The notes under the pieces: generated by a model
The model's database searches: none
What the model was told of the DNA's origin: nothing
The model's input: only the letters and a program-made list of their open reading frames with translations
Assembly (NCBI RefSeq): GCF_051860475.1
Contig: NZ_JBHYDW010000067.1
Coordinates: 1 to 22,977 of the forward strand
From: Elioraea sp051860475
Lineage (GTDB): Bacteria; Pseudomonadota; Alphaproteobacteria; Acetobacterales; Acetobacteraceae
Direction: 5' to 3'
DNA: 22,977 bases
Shown: positions 8,489 to 15,226 of the stretch, piece by piece
Position numbering within the stretch: the first letter of the stretch is position 1
Layout: the number at the start of each line of letters is the position of its first letter
Position numbers and translations under genes: made by a program

Positions 8489-8540
8489 GCGGCGGAGACT
8501 GCCGCCGCGTGCCCCGGGCGTAAAGTGCGCCGGCCGCGCC

Positions 8541-9002
8541 TCAGCCGACCCGGCGCAGGCGGCCGGTATCGCGGTCCATCTCGAAGGTCGCGATCACGCC
8601 GCCGTTCTCGGTGGTGAGCGTGAACCGCGCCGTGCGGCTGCCGGAGTCCGTCACCTCGCCGATCCGCCAGGTGCGCTCGCCGAACCAGAGCAGGCCGGCC
8701 TCGGCGATCTTGCGCACGTCATCGTTGGTCAGGTTCTTGTTGTCGCGGTTGATGAAGAACCCGGCCAACGGGCCGCCGCGATGGTGGTGGCCGCGGTGCC
8801 AGCCGCGCTCGCCGCGCATCGCCTCGCGCCGGTCGGCGCGCGGGCCCATCGGCCGGTCGCCGCGCTCCATCATCATGCCGGGGCCGCCGCCCGTGCCCGG
8901 CCCGCCCTGGGCGAACGCACCCAGGCTGCCGGCGCCGTAGCCCACCAGCCCCGCCGTGGCGAGCCCGCCTGCCACCAGCGCCACCTTCAAGATCCGGCTC
9001 AT
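8541..9002 (-). CDS. Small exported His-rich protein, possibly PepSY-like
   Basis: 153 residues. The N-terminus is a signal peptide: basic MSRILK, a hydrophobic run, then a probable cleavage after AFA near residue 31, placing the protein in the periplasm. A Gly/Met-rich stretch (GGGPGMMM) and a His cluster (H69 and H72-74 in GWHRGHHHRG) suggest metal binding. The C-terminal part from about residue 86 (LTNDDVRKIAEAG, then TTENGGVIATFEMDRDTGRLRRV) resembles a PepSY-type fold, but this is inference. The ATG at 9002 has GGAGGA 6 bases upstream, a strong ribosome site. It is divergent from a response-regulator gene and shares with it a spacer containing a direct-repeat box, so it is a likely regulatory target of that system, in the manner of Spy/CpxP-type accessory proteins. 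Confidence 0.82.
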   Translation of the reverse strand: MSRILKVALVAGGLATAGLVGYGAGSLGAFAQGGPGTGGGPGMMMERGDRPMGPRADRREAMRGERGWHRGHHHRGGPLAGFFINRDNKNLTNDDVRKIAEAGLLWFGERTWRIGEVTDSGSRTARFTLTTENGGVIATFEMDRDTGRLRRVG

Positions 9003-9096
9003 TCTCGTCCTCCGTCGTGACCATCCCGGGATCGGGACCGCGGGCAGCATGGTCCGGGCGGCTTGCGCGCGTGTGTCGGAGCGCGGGCCGGCGCGC

Positions 9097-9120
9097 GACG
9101 AAGTGTGACGAAGTGCGACA
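9097..9120. promoter_or_regulatory. Tandem direct-repeat box, probable response-regulator binding site
   Basis: GACGAAGTGT at 9097-9106 is followed at once by GACGAAGTGC at 9107-9116, then by the start of a third unit (GACA). The 10-base period puts both half-sites on one DNA face, the usual arrangement for OmpR/PhoB-family dimers. The box is in the spacer between the divergent exported His-rich gene and the response-regulator gene. An 11-base direct repeat, GGCCGGCGCGC, brackets it at 9086-9096 and 9124-9134. The assignment to the neighbouring regulator is inference. Confidence 0.55.
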
Positions 9121-9192
9121 GGCGGCCGGCGCGCAATGCGCCGCAACAGTCCAGGCGTTGCCGCCGCAGCGCGCGCGCGCCACAACCGCGCC

Positions 9193-9915
9193 ATGGCCGA
9201 GCCCGCGCCGCATCTCCTGGTGGTGGACGACGACCGCGAGATCCGCGACCTGCTCGCGCGGTTCCTGGAGAAGCACGGGTTCCGCGTCACGACCGCGCGC
9301 GACGGGCGGGACCTCCGCCGCGCGATTCCCAACGGCCACTACGCGCTCGTCGTGCTCGACCTGATGCTGCCGGGCGAGGACGGGCTCTCCCTGCTGCGCT
9401 GGCTGCGCGAGGAGCGGGGGCGGCTGCCGGTGGTGATGCTGACCGCGATGGGCGAGGAGACCGACCGGATCGTCGGGCTTGAGCTCGGCGCCGACGACTA
9501 CGTGCCGAAGCCGTTCAACCCGCGCGAGCTGCTCGCGCGCATCCGCGCGGTGCTGCGCCGCACGGACGGCGCGGCGCCCGAGCCAGCCGAGCCGGGCGCG
9601 ACCTTCCGCTTCGCCGGCTGGACGCTCGAAACCGCGCGCCGCCGCCTGCTCGATCCCTCGGGCACCGAGGTGGCGCTCACCGGCGGGGAGTTCGACCTGC
9701 TGCGCATCCTCGCCGAGCGCGCCGGCCGCGTGCTGACGCGCGACATGCTGATGGACCTGCTGCACGGCCGCTCGACCGGCCCGTTCGACCGCGCGATCGA
9801 CGTCGCCGTCAGTCGGCTGCGCCGCAAGATCGAGGACGACGGCAAGTCGCCTGCCCTGATCAAGACCGTGCGCGGCGGCGGCTATGTGCTCGCTGCTCCG
9901 GTGGAACGCGCATGA
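9193..9915 (+). CDS. OmpR/PhoB-family response regulator
   Basis: A 240-residue DNA-binding response regulator. The receiver domain (about residues 7-120) has the acidic triplet D12-D14, phospho-acceptor Asp 56 in VVLDLMLPGEDG, and Lys 106 in YVPKPF. The winged-helix effector domain occupies the C-terminal half, with LTGGEFDLLRIL, GRVLTRDMLMDLLHG, AIDVAVSRLRRKIEDD and the terminal IKTVRGGGYVLA. The ATG at 9193 is chosen because the receiver begins just after it; the frame extends upstream to 9136, and no clear Shine-Dalgarno is seen. Its stop overlaps the kinase start as ATGA, so the pair is translationally coupled. The direct-repeat box 70-100 bases upstream suggests autoregulation. Confidence 0.93.
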   Translation: MAEPAPHLLVVDDDREIRDLLARFLEKHGFRVTTARDGRDLRRAIPNGHYALVVLDLMLPGEDGLSLLRWLREERGRLPVVMLTAMGEETDRIVGLELGADDYVPKPFNPRELLARIRAVLRRTDGAAPEPAEPGATFRFAGWTLETARRRLLDPSGTEVALTGGEFDLLRILAERAGRVLTRDMLMDLLHGRSTGPFDRAIDVAVSRLRRKIEDDGKSPALIKTVRGGGYVLAAPVERA

Positions 9916-11231
9916 GGCTGTGGCCCGCCTCGATCGCCGGGCGCACCTTCCTGGTGCTGCTCATTGGCCTGTTCGCCGCGCAGGTGGTCGGGCTGACGAT
10001 CCACGCCGTCGACCGCGTCGGGCTGCAGCGCGCCGCGCAGGGGCGCGAGGCGATGGCGCGCACCTGGGCGGTCTGGCGCACGGTCGTCACGGCGCCGCCC
10101 CCGCTGCGGCCCGACCTGATCGAGACGGTCGAACTGCCTGAGGGGTTCCGCGCGTCGCTCGACCCTGCGCCGTTCGTGCGCGAGGGCGCCGCTCTGCCCG
10201 GACCGATGGGCCGGCGGCTGTCGGAGGGGCTTGGGCGGATGGGGCCTCCCCGGCTGCGTCCGCGCGAGGTGCGGGTCGGCGAGGCGCCCGGGGGCGGGGT
10301 CGCGGCGGCGCTGCGCCTGCCCGAGGGCGAATGGCTGAACATCGTCGGCCGCTGGCCGCGCCCGCAGCCCTGGTCGTCGCCGGCGTTCCTCGCGGCGCTG
10401 GCGGTGATGACGGCCGCTGTGGCGGGGCTGTCGTTCTGGGCGGTGCGGCGGCTGACCGCGCCGCTGCGCGAGCTTGCGGGGGCGGCGGAGCGGCTTGGCC
10501 GCGACGTGAGCACACCGCCCCTGCCGGAACGGGGCCCGCGCGAGGTGGCGCAGGCGGCCGCGGCGTTCAACACGATGCAGGCGCGGATCCGCCGCTTCGT
10601 CGAGGACCGCACCGCGATGCTGGCGGCGATCGGGCACGACCTGCGCACGCCGATCACGCGGATGCGGCTGCGCGCCGAGTTCGTCGAGGACGAGGGCGTG
10701 CGCGCGAAGATGCTGGCCGATCTCGCCGAGATGGAAGCGATGGTGGCGGCCACGCTCGCCTTCGCGCGCGACGATGCGGCCGCCGAGCGGGCGGTGCCGC
10801 TCGATCTCGTCGCGCTGCTGCGCACGGTCGCGGACGAGGCGAACGATGTCGCCGGGCGTGAGGTGGTGACGGCCGAGGCGTCGGCGCATCGGACCGTGAC
10901 GGCGCGCCCGCTGGCGCTGAAGCGCGCGCTGGGGAACCTGGTGGGGAACGCGGTCGCCTATGCCGGGTCGTGCCGCGTGCGGCTGGCCCAGCCCGAGGGC
11001 GGGATGATCCGCATCGCGATCGAGGACGACGGGCCGGGAATTCCCGAGGACGAGCTGGAGCGCGTGTTCCAGCCGTTCCATCGCGTCGAGCGCAGCCGGT
11101 CGCGCGAGACCGGCGGAGCGGGGCTCGGCCTGCCGATCGCGCGCACGATCCTGCGCGGCCATGGCGGCGACGTCACGCTTGCGAACCGTCCCGGCGGCGG
11201 ACTGGCGGTGACGGTGACGCTGCCGGCGTAG
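9912..11231 (+). CDS. EnvZ-type sensor histidine kinase
   Basis: A 439-residue inner-membrane kinase paired with the upstream regulator. The first membrane segment is at about residues 10-30. A periplasmic loop of roughly 120 residues, rich in Pro, Arg and Gly, follows, and the second membrane segment (AALAVMTAAVAGLSFWAV) is near 158-175. A HAMP linker (RRLTAPLREL... AAAFNTMQARI) leads to the H-box AAIGHDLRTPITRMRL with phospho-acceptor His 242. The ATPase domain has the N-box LGNLVGNAVAYA (Asn 346), the G1 box EDDGPGIP and the G2 box GGAGLGLPIA. All catalytic motifs are intact. The stimulus is unknown; the His-rich exported neighbour hints at metal or envelope stress, which is inference. Confidence 0.93.
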   Translation: MRLWPASIAGRTFLVLLIGLFAAQVVGLTIHAVDRVGLQRAAQGREAMARTWAVWRTVVTAPPPLRPDLIETVELPEGFRASLDPAPFVREGAALPGPMGRRLSEGLGRMGPPRLRPREVRVGEAPGGGVAAALRLPEGEWLNIVGRWPRPQPWSSPAFLAALAVMTAAVAGLSFWAVRRLTAPLRELAGAAERLGRDVSTPPLPERGPREVAQAAAAFNTMQARIRRFVEDRTAMLAAIGHDLRTPITRMRLRAEFVEDEGVRAKMLADLAEMEAMVAATLAFARDDAAAERAVPLDLVALLRTVADEANDVAGREVVTAEASAHRTVTARPLALKRALGNLVGNAVAYAGSCRVRLAQPEGGMIRIAIEDDGPGIPEDELERVFQPFHRVERSRSRETGGAGLGLPIARTILRGHGGDVTLANRPGGGLAVTVTLPA

Positions 11232-11239
11232 CGCCGGGA

Positions 11240-11908
11240 TCAGGCGCCGAGCAGCGACCTCAGCCGCGCGACCGCACTGTCGGGCGTGGTCAGCACGGGC
11301 CTGCCGGTGGCCCTGGCGACGACGGGGGCGGCGCGGGCGAGGCTGAACTGCGCGAGCGCGATCGCCTCGCAGTCGCCCAGTCCCTGCGCCGCTTCGGCCG
11401 CGCGTGCGTCATGCACCGCCCCGTCTCCCTGCTCCAGCGCCGCCATCGCGCCCTCGGCGAAGCCCTCGCGCAGGTCGAGCGTGATCCCGCGTCGGGCCGC
11501 CGCCTCGGCGAATTCGGGGCGCATCGAGTCGAAGGTCGGCCGGAACGTCGCCACCAGCCCGATCCGCCCCGACGGCGCGGCGTCGAGCGCCGCGTCGATC
11601 ATCGCCTCGTTGGGCTTCAGCACGGGGATCGTCGGATGCGCCGCCTTCACCGCCTCGATCGGTGGGCCGAACGCGCTGCACGTGAACAGGATCGCATCCG
11701 CCCCGGTGCGCCGCGCATAGGCGGCGAGCCCAAGGAACCGCTCGGTCATTGCCGGCGTCAGCGCGCCGTCGCGCGCGAGATCGGCCGACAGACTGTCATC
11801 GAGCAGGTTCATCAGCATCGGCTCGGGCCAGAGCCGCGCGAACGCCTCCATGATCGCCGGCGGCGAGAGACGGAGCGCGTGGATCAGCGCGATGCGGGGG
11901 GCGGCCAT
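11240..11908 (-). CDS. Asp/Glu/hydantoin racemase family protein lacking the second Cys
   Basis: A 222-residue cytosolic protein with the two-domain aspartate/glutamate racemase fold. The first catalytic Cys is present in ILFTCSAFG (Cys 77). At the second catalytic position, after the strand AIALA, the residue is Gln 187 (AQFS) where racemases have Cys. A conventional two-base racemase mechanism is therefore unlikely; a one-Cys enzyme of the wider superfamily (decarboxylase, isomerase or hydrolase) is possible. The ATG at 11908 is preceded by AGGA about 10 bases upstream, inside the end of the preceding gene. It starts 2 bases after that gene's stop, so the two are probably cotranscribed. It converges on the kinase gene with an 8-base gap. 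Confidence 0.83.
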   Translation of the reverse strand: MAAPRIALIHALRLSPPAIMEAFARLWPEPMLMNLLDDSLSADLARDGALTPAMTERFLGLAAYARRTGADAILFTCSAFGPPIEAVKAAHPTIPVLKPNEAMIDAALDAAPSGRIGLVATFRPTFDSMRPEFAEAAARRGITLDLREGFAEGAMAALEQGDGAVHDARAAEAAQGLGDCEAIALAQFSLARAAPVVARATGRPVLTTPDSAVARLRSLLGA

Positions 11909-11910
11909 GG

Positions 11911-12345
11911 TCAGCGTCCTGCACAGGAGACCAGCGGGGAGGGGAAGTCGACGCAGCCGGGGAATCCGATCTCGCCGCCCTCCAGCCGCTGCACGCGGAG
12001 CAGGTTCGGATCGCCGTCGCAGCCGAATCCCATGCCCGCCATGCGCGCGAACGGCCCGGGCGGCCGGGCGACCGGCCGGAGCCGGATCTCGACGCCCTCC
12101 GGCGTGGCGCGCACGGTCTCGATCAGCCGCTGCTGGAACACCGGCTCGAGCAGCGTGGTGTGCAGCACGATATCGCGGGTGAAGATCACCGTCGGCTGGG
12201 CGAGGCAGGCGGCGGCGGTCGCACCGCGCAGCGGCGGTGTGTGCCCGCCGCTCCAGGCGCCGTAGAGCCAGGCATGCGGCTCGGTCTGCGCGGATGCGGC
12301 GGCGGGCGCGAACAGGACGACGATCGCAAGAGCAAGGCGGCGCAA
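11911..12345 (-). CDS. Exported protein of unknown function
   Basis: 144 residues, not recognised. A clear signal peptide (MRRLALAIVVLFAPAAASA) should be cleaved after residue 19, before QTEPHAW. The mature part has four Cys (in AACLA, GFGCDGD, PGCVD and VSCAG), enough for two disulfides, and no membrane anchor, so a small periplasmic protein is likely. The start is the TTG at 12345, supported by GGGGGA 7-8 bases upstream and by the exact position of the signal peptide. It lies immediately upstream of the racemase-like gene with a 2-base gap, which suggests a shared transcript. Its upstream neighbour on the same strand is an MFS transporter. Confidence 0.75.
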   Translation of the reverse strand: MRRLALAIVVLFAPAAASAQTEPHAWLYGAWSGGHTPPLRGATAAACLAQPTVIFTRDIVLHTTLLEPVFQQRLIETVRATPEGVEIRLRPVARPPGPFARMAGMGFGCDGDPNLLRVQRLEGGEIGFPGCVDFPSPLVSCAGR

Positions 12346-12409
12346 CGGTGATCCCCCGGAGTCTGAGACAACGGCCCGACCCTAGCGGAGGCGGCGCCGC
12401 GGCGGAACC

Positions 12410-13594
12410 TCAGGCGCGCGCCGGCACGGCCATACCTGGGTCGCGGACGGGAATGTGCACCGCGGCGGCGAAGGCGCCGGCCAGGATGGCGATGATCCAC
12501 ATCAGGTCGTAGCTGCCGGTGCGGTCCCAGATCACGCCGCCGAGCCAGGCACCGGTGAACCCGCCGATCTGATGGCCGAGGAAGACCAGCCCGAAGATCG
12601 TCGCCAGCCACTGCGTACCGAACCGCCGCGCCACCAGCGCCACCGTCGGCGGGACGGTGGAGAGCCACAGCACCCCCATCGCGGCGCTGAACAGCGCCAG
12701 CGTCAGTTCGGTCTTCGGCCCGAGGAAGAACACGGTCATCACGACGGCGCGGCCGCCATAGATCAGCATCAAGAGCTCACGCCGGCGCCACCTGCCGGTC
12801 AGTTCCCCCGAGAGCAGCGAGCCGGCGATGTTGAACAGCCCGATCAGGCTGATCGAGGTGGCACCCCAGGACGGATGCAGCCCGCAGGAGGCGACGAAGC
12901 CCGGGATGTGCACGGTCAGGAACGAGACATGCACGCCGCAGACGAAGAAGCCCCAGAACAGGCACCAGAAATAGCCGGTGGAGAGCGCCTCCTTCAGCGC
13001 CACGCCGGCGCCGACCGAGCGGCCCTCGGTCGGCGGCGCCGGCCGGTCGGCGAGCGGCAGGGCGAGCGGGATCGCCACGAGCGCCACCGCCGCCATGGCG
13101 AACAGCGCGCCCTGCCAGCCGAAGGCGTCGATGCCAAGCTGCACCAGCGGCACCACCGAGAACTGGCCGAAGGAGGAGCCCGCGGTCGCAAGCCCCGTGG
13201 CGCGCGCGCGCCAGTCCTGCGGCAGCAGGCGCGAGAGGCTCGCCATCACGATCGGGAAGCCGGCGGCCGAGACCGCCACCCCCATCACCAGCCCGGCGCC
13301 GAGGAAGAACACCGCGAGCGAGGAGGCGAGCGCCATCACCAGCAATCCGCCGGCATACAGCAGCCAGCCGCCGATCAGCACGCGCTGCCCGCCGATCCGG
13401 TCGGCGACGTTGCCGCACATCGGCTGCGAGACGCCGTTCAGCAGCACCTGCACCGCGATCGCGAGCGCGAAGGCCGAGGCGGTCCAGCCCTGGGCGGCCG
13501 TCATCGGCGCGAGGAACAGCCCGAAGCTCTGCCTCAGCCCCATCGAGAGCGCGCAGAGCACCACGGCACAGAGGAGCAGGAGCCGGACGGGCAT
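12410..13594 (-). CDS. MFS transporter, monocarboxylate/oxalate-formate porter type
   Basis: A 394-residue inner-membrane protein with about 12 membrane segments in two six-helix halves, joined by a soluble loop around residues 185-200 (ADRPAPPTEGRS). The helix 2-3 loop GNVADRIGGQRVL fits the MFS loop signature (Gx3DRxGGR-like). The N-terminal arrangement RQSFGLFLAPMTAAQGWTASAFALA resembles the OFA/monocarboxylate branch, so an organic-acid substrate is plausible but unproven. The ATG at 13594 begins right at the first helix; no strong Shine-Dalgarno is visible. The 64 bases after its stop separate it from the exported hypothetical gene on the same strand. It diverges from the DedA-family gene. 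Confidence 0.9.
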   Translation of the reverse strand: MPVRLLLLCAVVLCALSMGLRQSFGLFLAPMTAAQGWTASAFALAIAVQVLLNGVSQPMCGNVADRIGGQRVLIGGWLLYAGGLLVMALASSLAVFFLGAGLVMGVAVSAAGFPIVMASLSRLLPQDWRARATGLATAGSSFGQFSVVPLVQLGIDAFGWQGALFAMAAVALVAIPLALPLADRPAPPTEGRSVGAGVALKEALSTGYFWCLFWGFFVCGVHVSFLTVHIPGFVASCGLHPSWGATSISLIGLFNIAGSLLSGELTGRWRRRELLMLIYGGRAVVMTVFFLGPKTELTLALFSAAMGVLWLSTVPPTVALVARRFGTQWLATIFGLVFLGHQIGGFTGAWLGGVIWDRTGSYDLMWIIAILAGAFAAAVHIPVRDPGMAVPARA

Positions 13595-13667
13595 GCGGGG
13601 GCGAGCCTAGCCGAGCGCGGACCCGCGTCCAATCGATAGCGCTGAGGTGAGCCATGCGCCTTGCCGA

Positions 13668-13685
13668 TGCCACGCTCGCGTGGCA
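13668..13685 (+). promoter_or_regulatory. Leader hairpin before the DedA-family gene
   Basis: TGCCACGC and GCGTGGCA form a perfect 8-base inverted repeat around a 2-base loop, 33 bases upstream of the GTG chosen for the DedA-family gene. A closely similar stem occurs after that gene's stop (14317-14344). A role in leader RNA structure or as an operator is inference. Confidence 0.35.
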
Positions 13686-13718
13686 ATCCCCGGCAGCCCT
13701 CCGACCGACGGACGCTAC

Positions 13719-14309
13719 GTGGAACTGCCCTTCCTGCACACGCTCTACCGGCGCGTCCTGACGCTCGCGGCCCATCCGCAGGCGCGGGTGTGGGTGTTCA
13801 TCATCGCCTTCGTCGAATCCTCGGTGTTCCCGATCCCGCCCGACGTGATCCTCGCGCCGATGGCGGTGGCGCGGCCCGACCGGTGGCTCTCCTCGGCGCT
13901 GATCTGCACCGCGGGCTCGGCGCTCGGGGGCCTGCTCGGCTATGCGATCGGCTGGGGGCTCTACGAGGCGATCGGCGTGCCGATCATCGAGCTCTACCGG
14001 ATGCACGAGGCGTATGAGCGGTTCCGCGCGCTCTACCTCGAATACGACTGGATGGTGGTGGCGATCGCCGGGTTCACGCCGATCCCCTACAAGCTCGCGA
14101 CCATCGCCTCGGGTGCCGTGCAGATGGCGGTGGTGCCGTTCTTCATCGCGAGCGCGCTGTCGCGCGGGGCGCGGTTCCTGATGGTGGCGCTGGTGGCGGC
14201 GAAGTTCGGCCCGCCAGTGCTGGCGGTGATCGAGAAGCGGCTGACCCTGTTCACGATCGCCTTCCTGGTGCTGCTGGTCGGCGGGTTCGTGCTCGTGCGG
14301 TATCTCTGA
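13719..14309 (+). CDS. YqaA-type DedA-family (SNARE-associated) membrane protein
   Basis: A 196-residue inner-membrane protein of the DedA/VTT superfamily, members of which are linked to lipid-carrier transport and membrane homeostasis. Key features are the first re-entrant region FVESSVFPIPPDVILAPM, the Gly-rich segment GSALGGLLGYAIGWGLYEAIG, and the YqaA-like motif AGFTPIPYKLATIASGA. A last hydrophobic helix ends the protein (FTIAFLVLLVGGFVLVRYL). The GTG at 13719 matches the usual N-terminus (VELPFLHTLYRRVL); a longer frame to a GTG at 13647 adds a Cys/Pro-rich stretch that does not look like the family and would run through a hairpin. Neither start has a strong ribosome site. It is transcribed away from the MFS gene and stands alone. 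Confidence 0.88.
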   Translation: MELPFLHTLYRRVLTLAAHPQARVWVFIIAFVESSVFPIPPDVILAPMAVARPDRWLSSALICTAGSALGGLLGYAIGWGLYEAIGVPIIELYRMHEAYERFRALYLEYDWMVVAIAGFTPIPYKLATIASGAVQMAVVPFFIASALSRGARFLMVALVAAKFGPPVLAVIEKRLTLFTIAFLVLLVGGFVLVRYL

Positions 14310-14316
14310 CGGCGGA

Positions 14317-14344
14317 CGGCCACGCACCCTGCCGCGCGTGGCCG
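14317..14344. terminator. Hairpin between convergent DedA and PEP-CTERM genes
   Basis: CGGCCACGC (14317-14325) and GCGTGGCCG (14336-14344) form a perfect 9-base stem with a 10-base loop, 7 bases past the DedA stop and 25 bases past the PEP-CTERM stop on the other strand. No T-run follows on either side, so termination efficiency is uncertain, but the position between convergent genes fits a bidirectional terminator. Confidence 0.5.
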
Positions 14345-14369
14345 CACTGTCCAGGCAGGCGATGAGGCG

Positions 14370-15086
14370 TCAGGCGCGGCGAAACGCGCTGGCGCGGGCT
14401 CTGCGGGCGGCGGCAAGGCCGAGCAGCCCGGCGGTCAGCAGCGCGAGGCTCGCCGGCTCGGGCACCGGCACGCCAACCACCAGTGTCTGGCCCTTCACCA
14501 GCCCCTGCCCGTTCGCCAGTGGCGTCAAGCCGAGCGGGACCCAGTAGGACGACAGATCCGCGGCCCCAAGCGCCGCGACGATCCCGGTGAGCGCCGACTG
14601 CGTGTTCGCGTTGATCGTCCGCGTGAACGCGGCGCCGTAGGCGACGTCCCAGATCGCAACCTGGTAGGCGGCCGACTTCGCCGATGTCAGCGTCGCGTTC
14701 TGCAGCTCCAGCGTGGCCTGCTCGGCCAGCCAATGGATCTGCTTCTGCTGCCCGAGCGTCAGCGGATAGTCCACCGGCGGCTGGCCCGGCGTGCTGTCGC
14801 CAGCCGCTTGGAGCGGGCCGAGCTGATACGTCGTCGGCTTCTTGATGACGTTGAAGATGTCGGCGCAGAACGCGTACCAGTCGCCCGCCGTCGTGGTGAG
14901 CTTGAACATGCCGGCCTTGACGGCGCCGATCGCGCCGCTGGGCTCGATGATGGTGACGTTCTGGGATCCTGCCGCGAAGCTGTAGTTGGTCATGGTGATG
15001 GTGGATGCAGCCGTCGGCGCGGCGCCCACGGTCGCGAGAATGCCGGCCGCGACCACGGCCGAAGCGGCAAGACGGGCCATCATCAT
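14370..15086 (-). CDS. PEP-CTERM sorted surface protein, possible thioester domain
   Basis: A 238-residue exported protein. The signal peptide covers about residues 1-28 (MMMARLAASA... APTAAS). The C-terminus is a textbook PEP-CTERM tail: VPEP (208-211), a hydrophobic span (about 212-227) and the basic end RRARASAFRR. It should be processed by an exosortase and end up outside the cell or in the exopolysaccharide matrix; no exosortase gene lies in the window. The mature part has one Cys only, Cys 74 in YAFCADIFN, and later AAYQVAIWDVAYG with Gln 142. This pairing resembles the Cys and Gln of thioester-forming domains and is discussed as a finding. Three ATG codons stand in tandem; the first (15086) is used, with GGGGGA about 8 bases upstream. 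An AT-rich palindromic spacer separates it from prpE upstream. Confidence 0.88.
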   Translation of the reverse strand: MMMARLAASAVVAAGILATVGAAPTAASTITMTNYSFAAGSQNVTIIEPSGAIGAVKAGMFKLTTTAGDWYAFCADIFNVIKKPTTYQLGPLQAAGDSTPGQPPVDYPLTLGQQKQIHWLAEQATLELQNATLTSAKSAAYQVAIWDVAYGAAFTRTINANTQSALTGIVAALGAADLSSYWVPLGLTPLANGQGLVKGQTLVVGVPVPEPASLALLTAGLLGLAAARRARASAFRRA

Positions 15087-15171
15087 GAGGACATCCCCCG
15101 GTAGTGCGAACACGATGCCCGATCCCCCGATCGGACACTTTTCGCGTACGCCATCCGCTGATGGACGTCAA

Positions 15172-15191
15172 GTCAATTTGATCATGTTGAC
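15172..15191. promoter_or_regulatory. AT-rich palindrome upstream of the PEP-CTERM gene
   Basis: A 20-base imperfect palindrome with arms GTCAA and TTGAC around a central TGATCA; 8 of the 10 base pairs are symmetric. It lies in the most AT-rich patch of the window (about 15140-15225), roughly 85-105 bases upstream of the PEP-CTERM start. TTGACT-type words occur on both strands, but no convincing -10 partner could be fixed. It looks like an operator for a dimeric regulator controlling the surface protein; the regulator is unknown. Confidence 0.5.
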
Positions 15192-15226
15192 TTATTTATT
15201 GGATGATATGGCCCGAAGAATACAAC

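Noticed and set aside
9912..11231. Possibility that the kinase and regulator form part of a metal-efflux operon
   Set aside because: No efflux pump, multicopper oxidase or P-type ATPase gene is adjacent; only the His-rich exported protein hints at metal.
12455..13639. 394-codon plus-strand open frame opposite the MFS transporter
   Set aside because: Its length equals the transporter by chance of frame; the translation is hydrophilic and repetitive (Gln, His, Arg, Glu), as expected for the complement of a membrane-protein gene.
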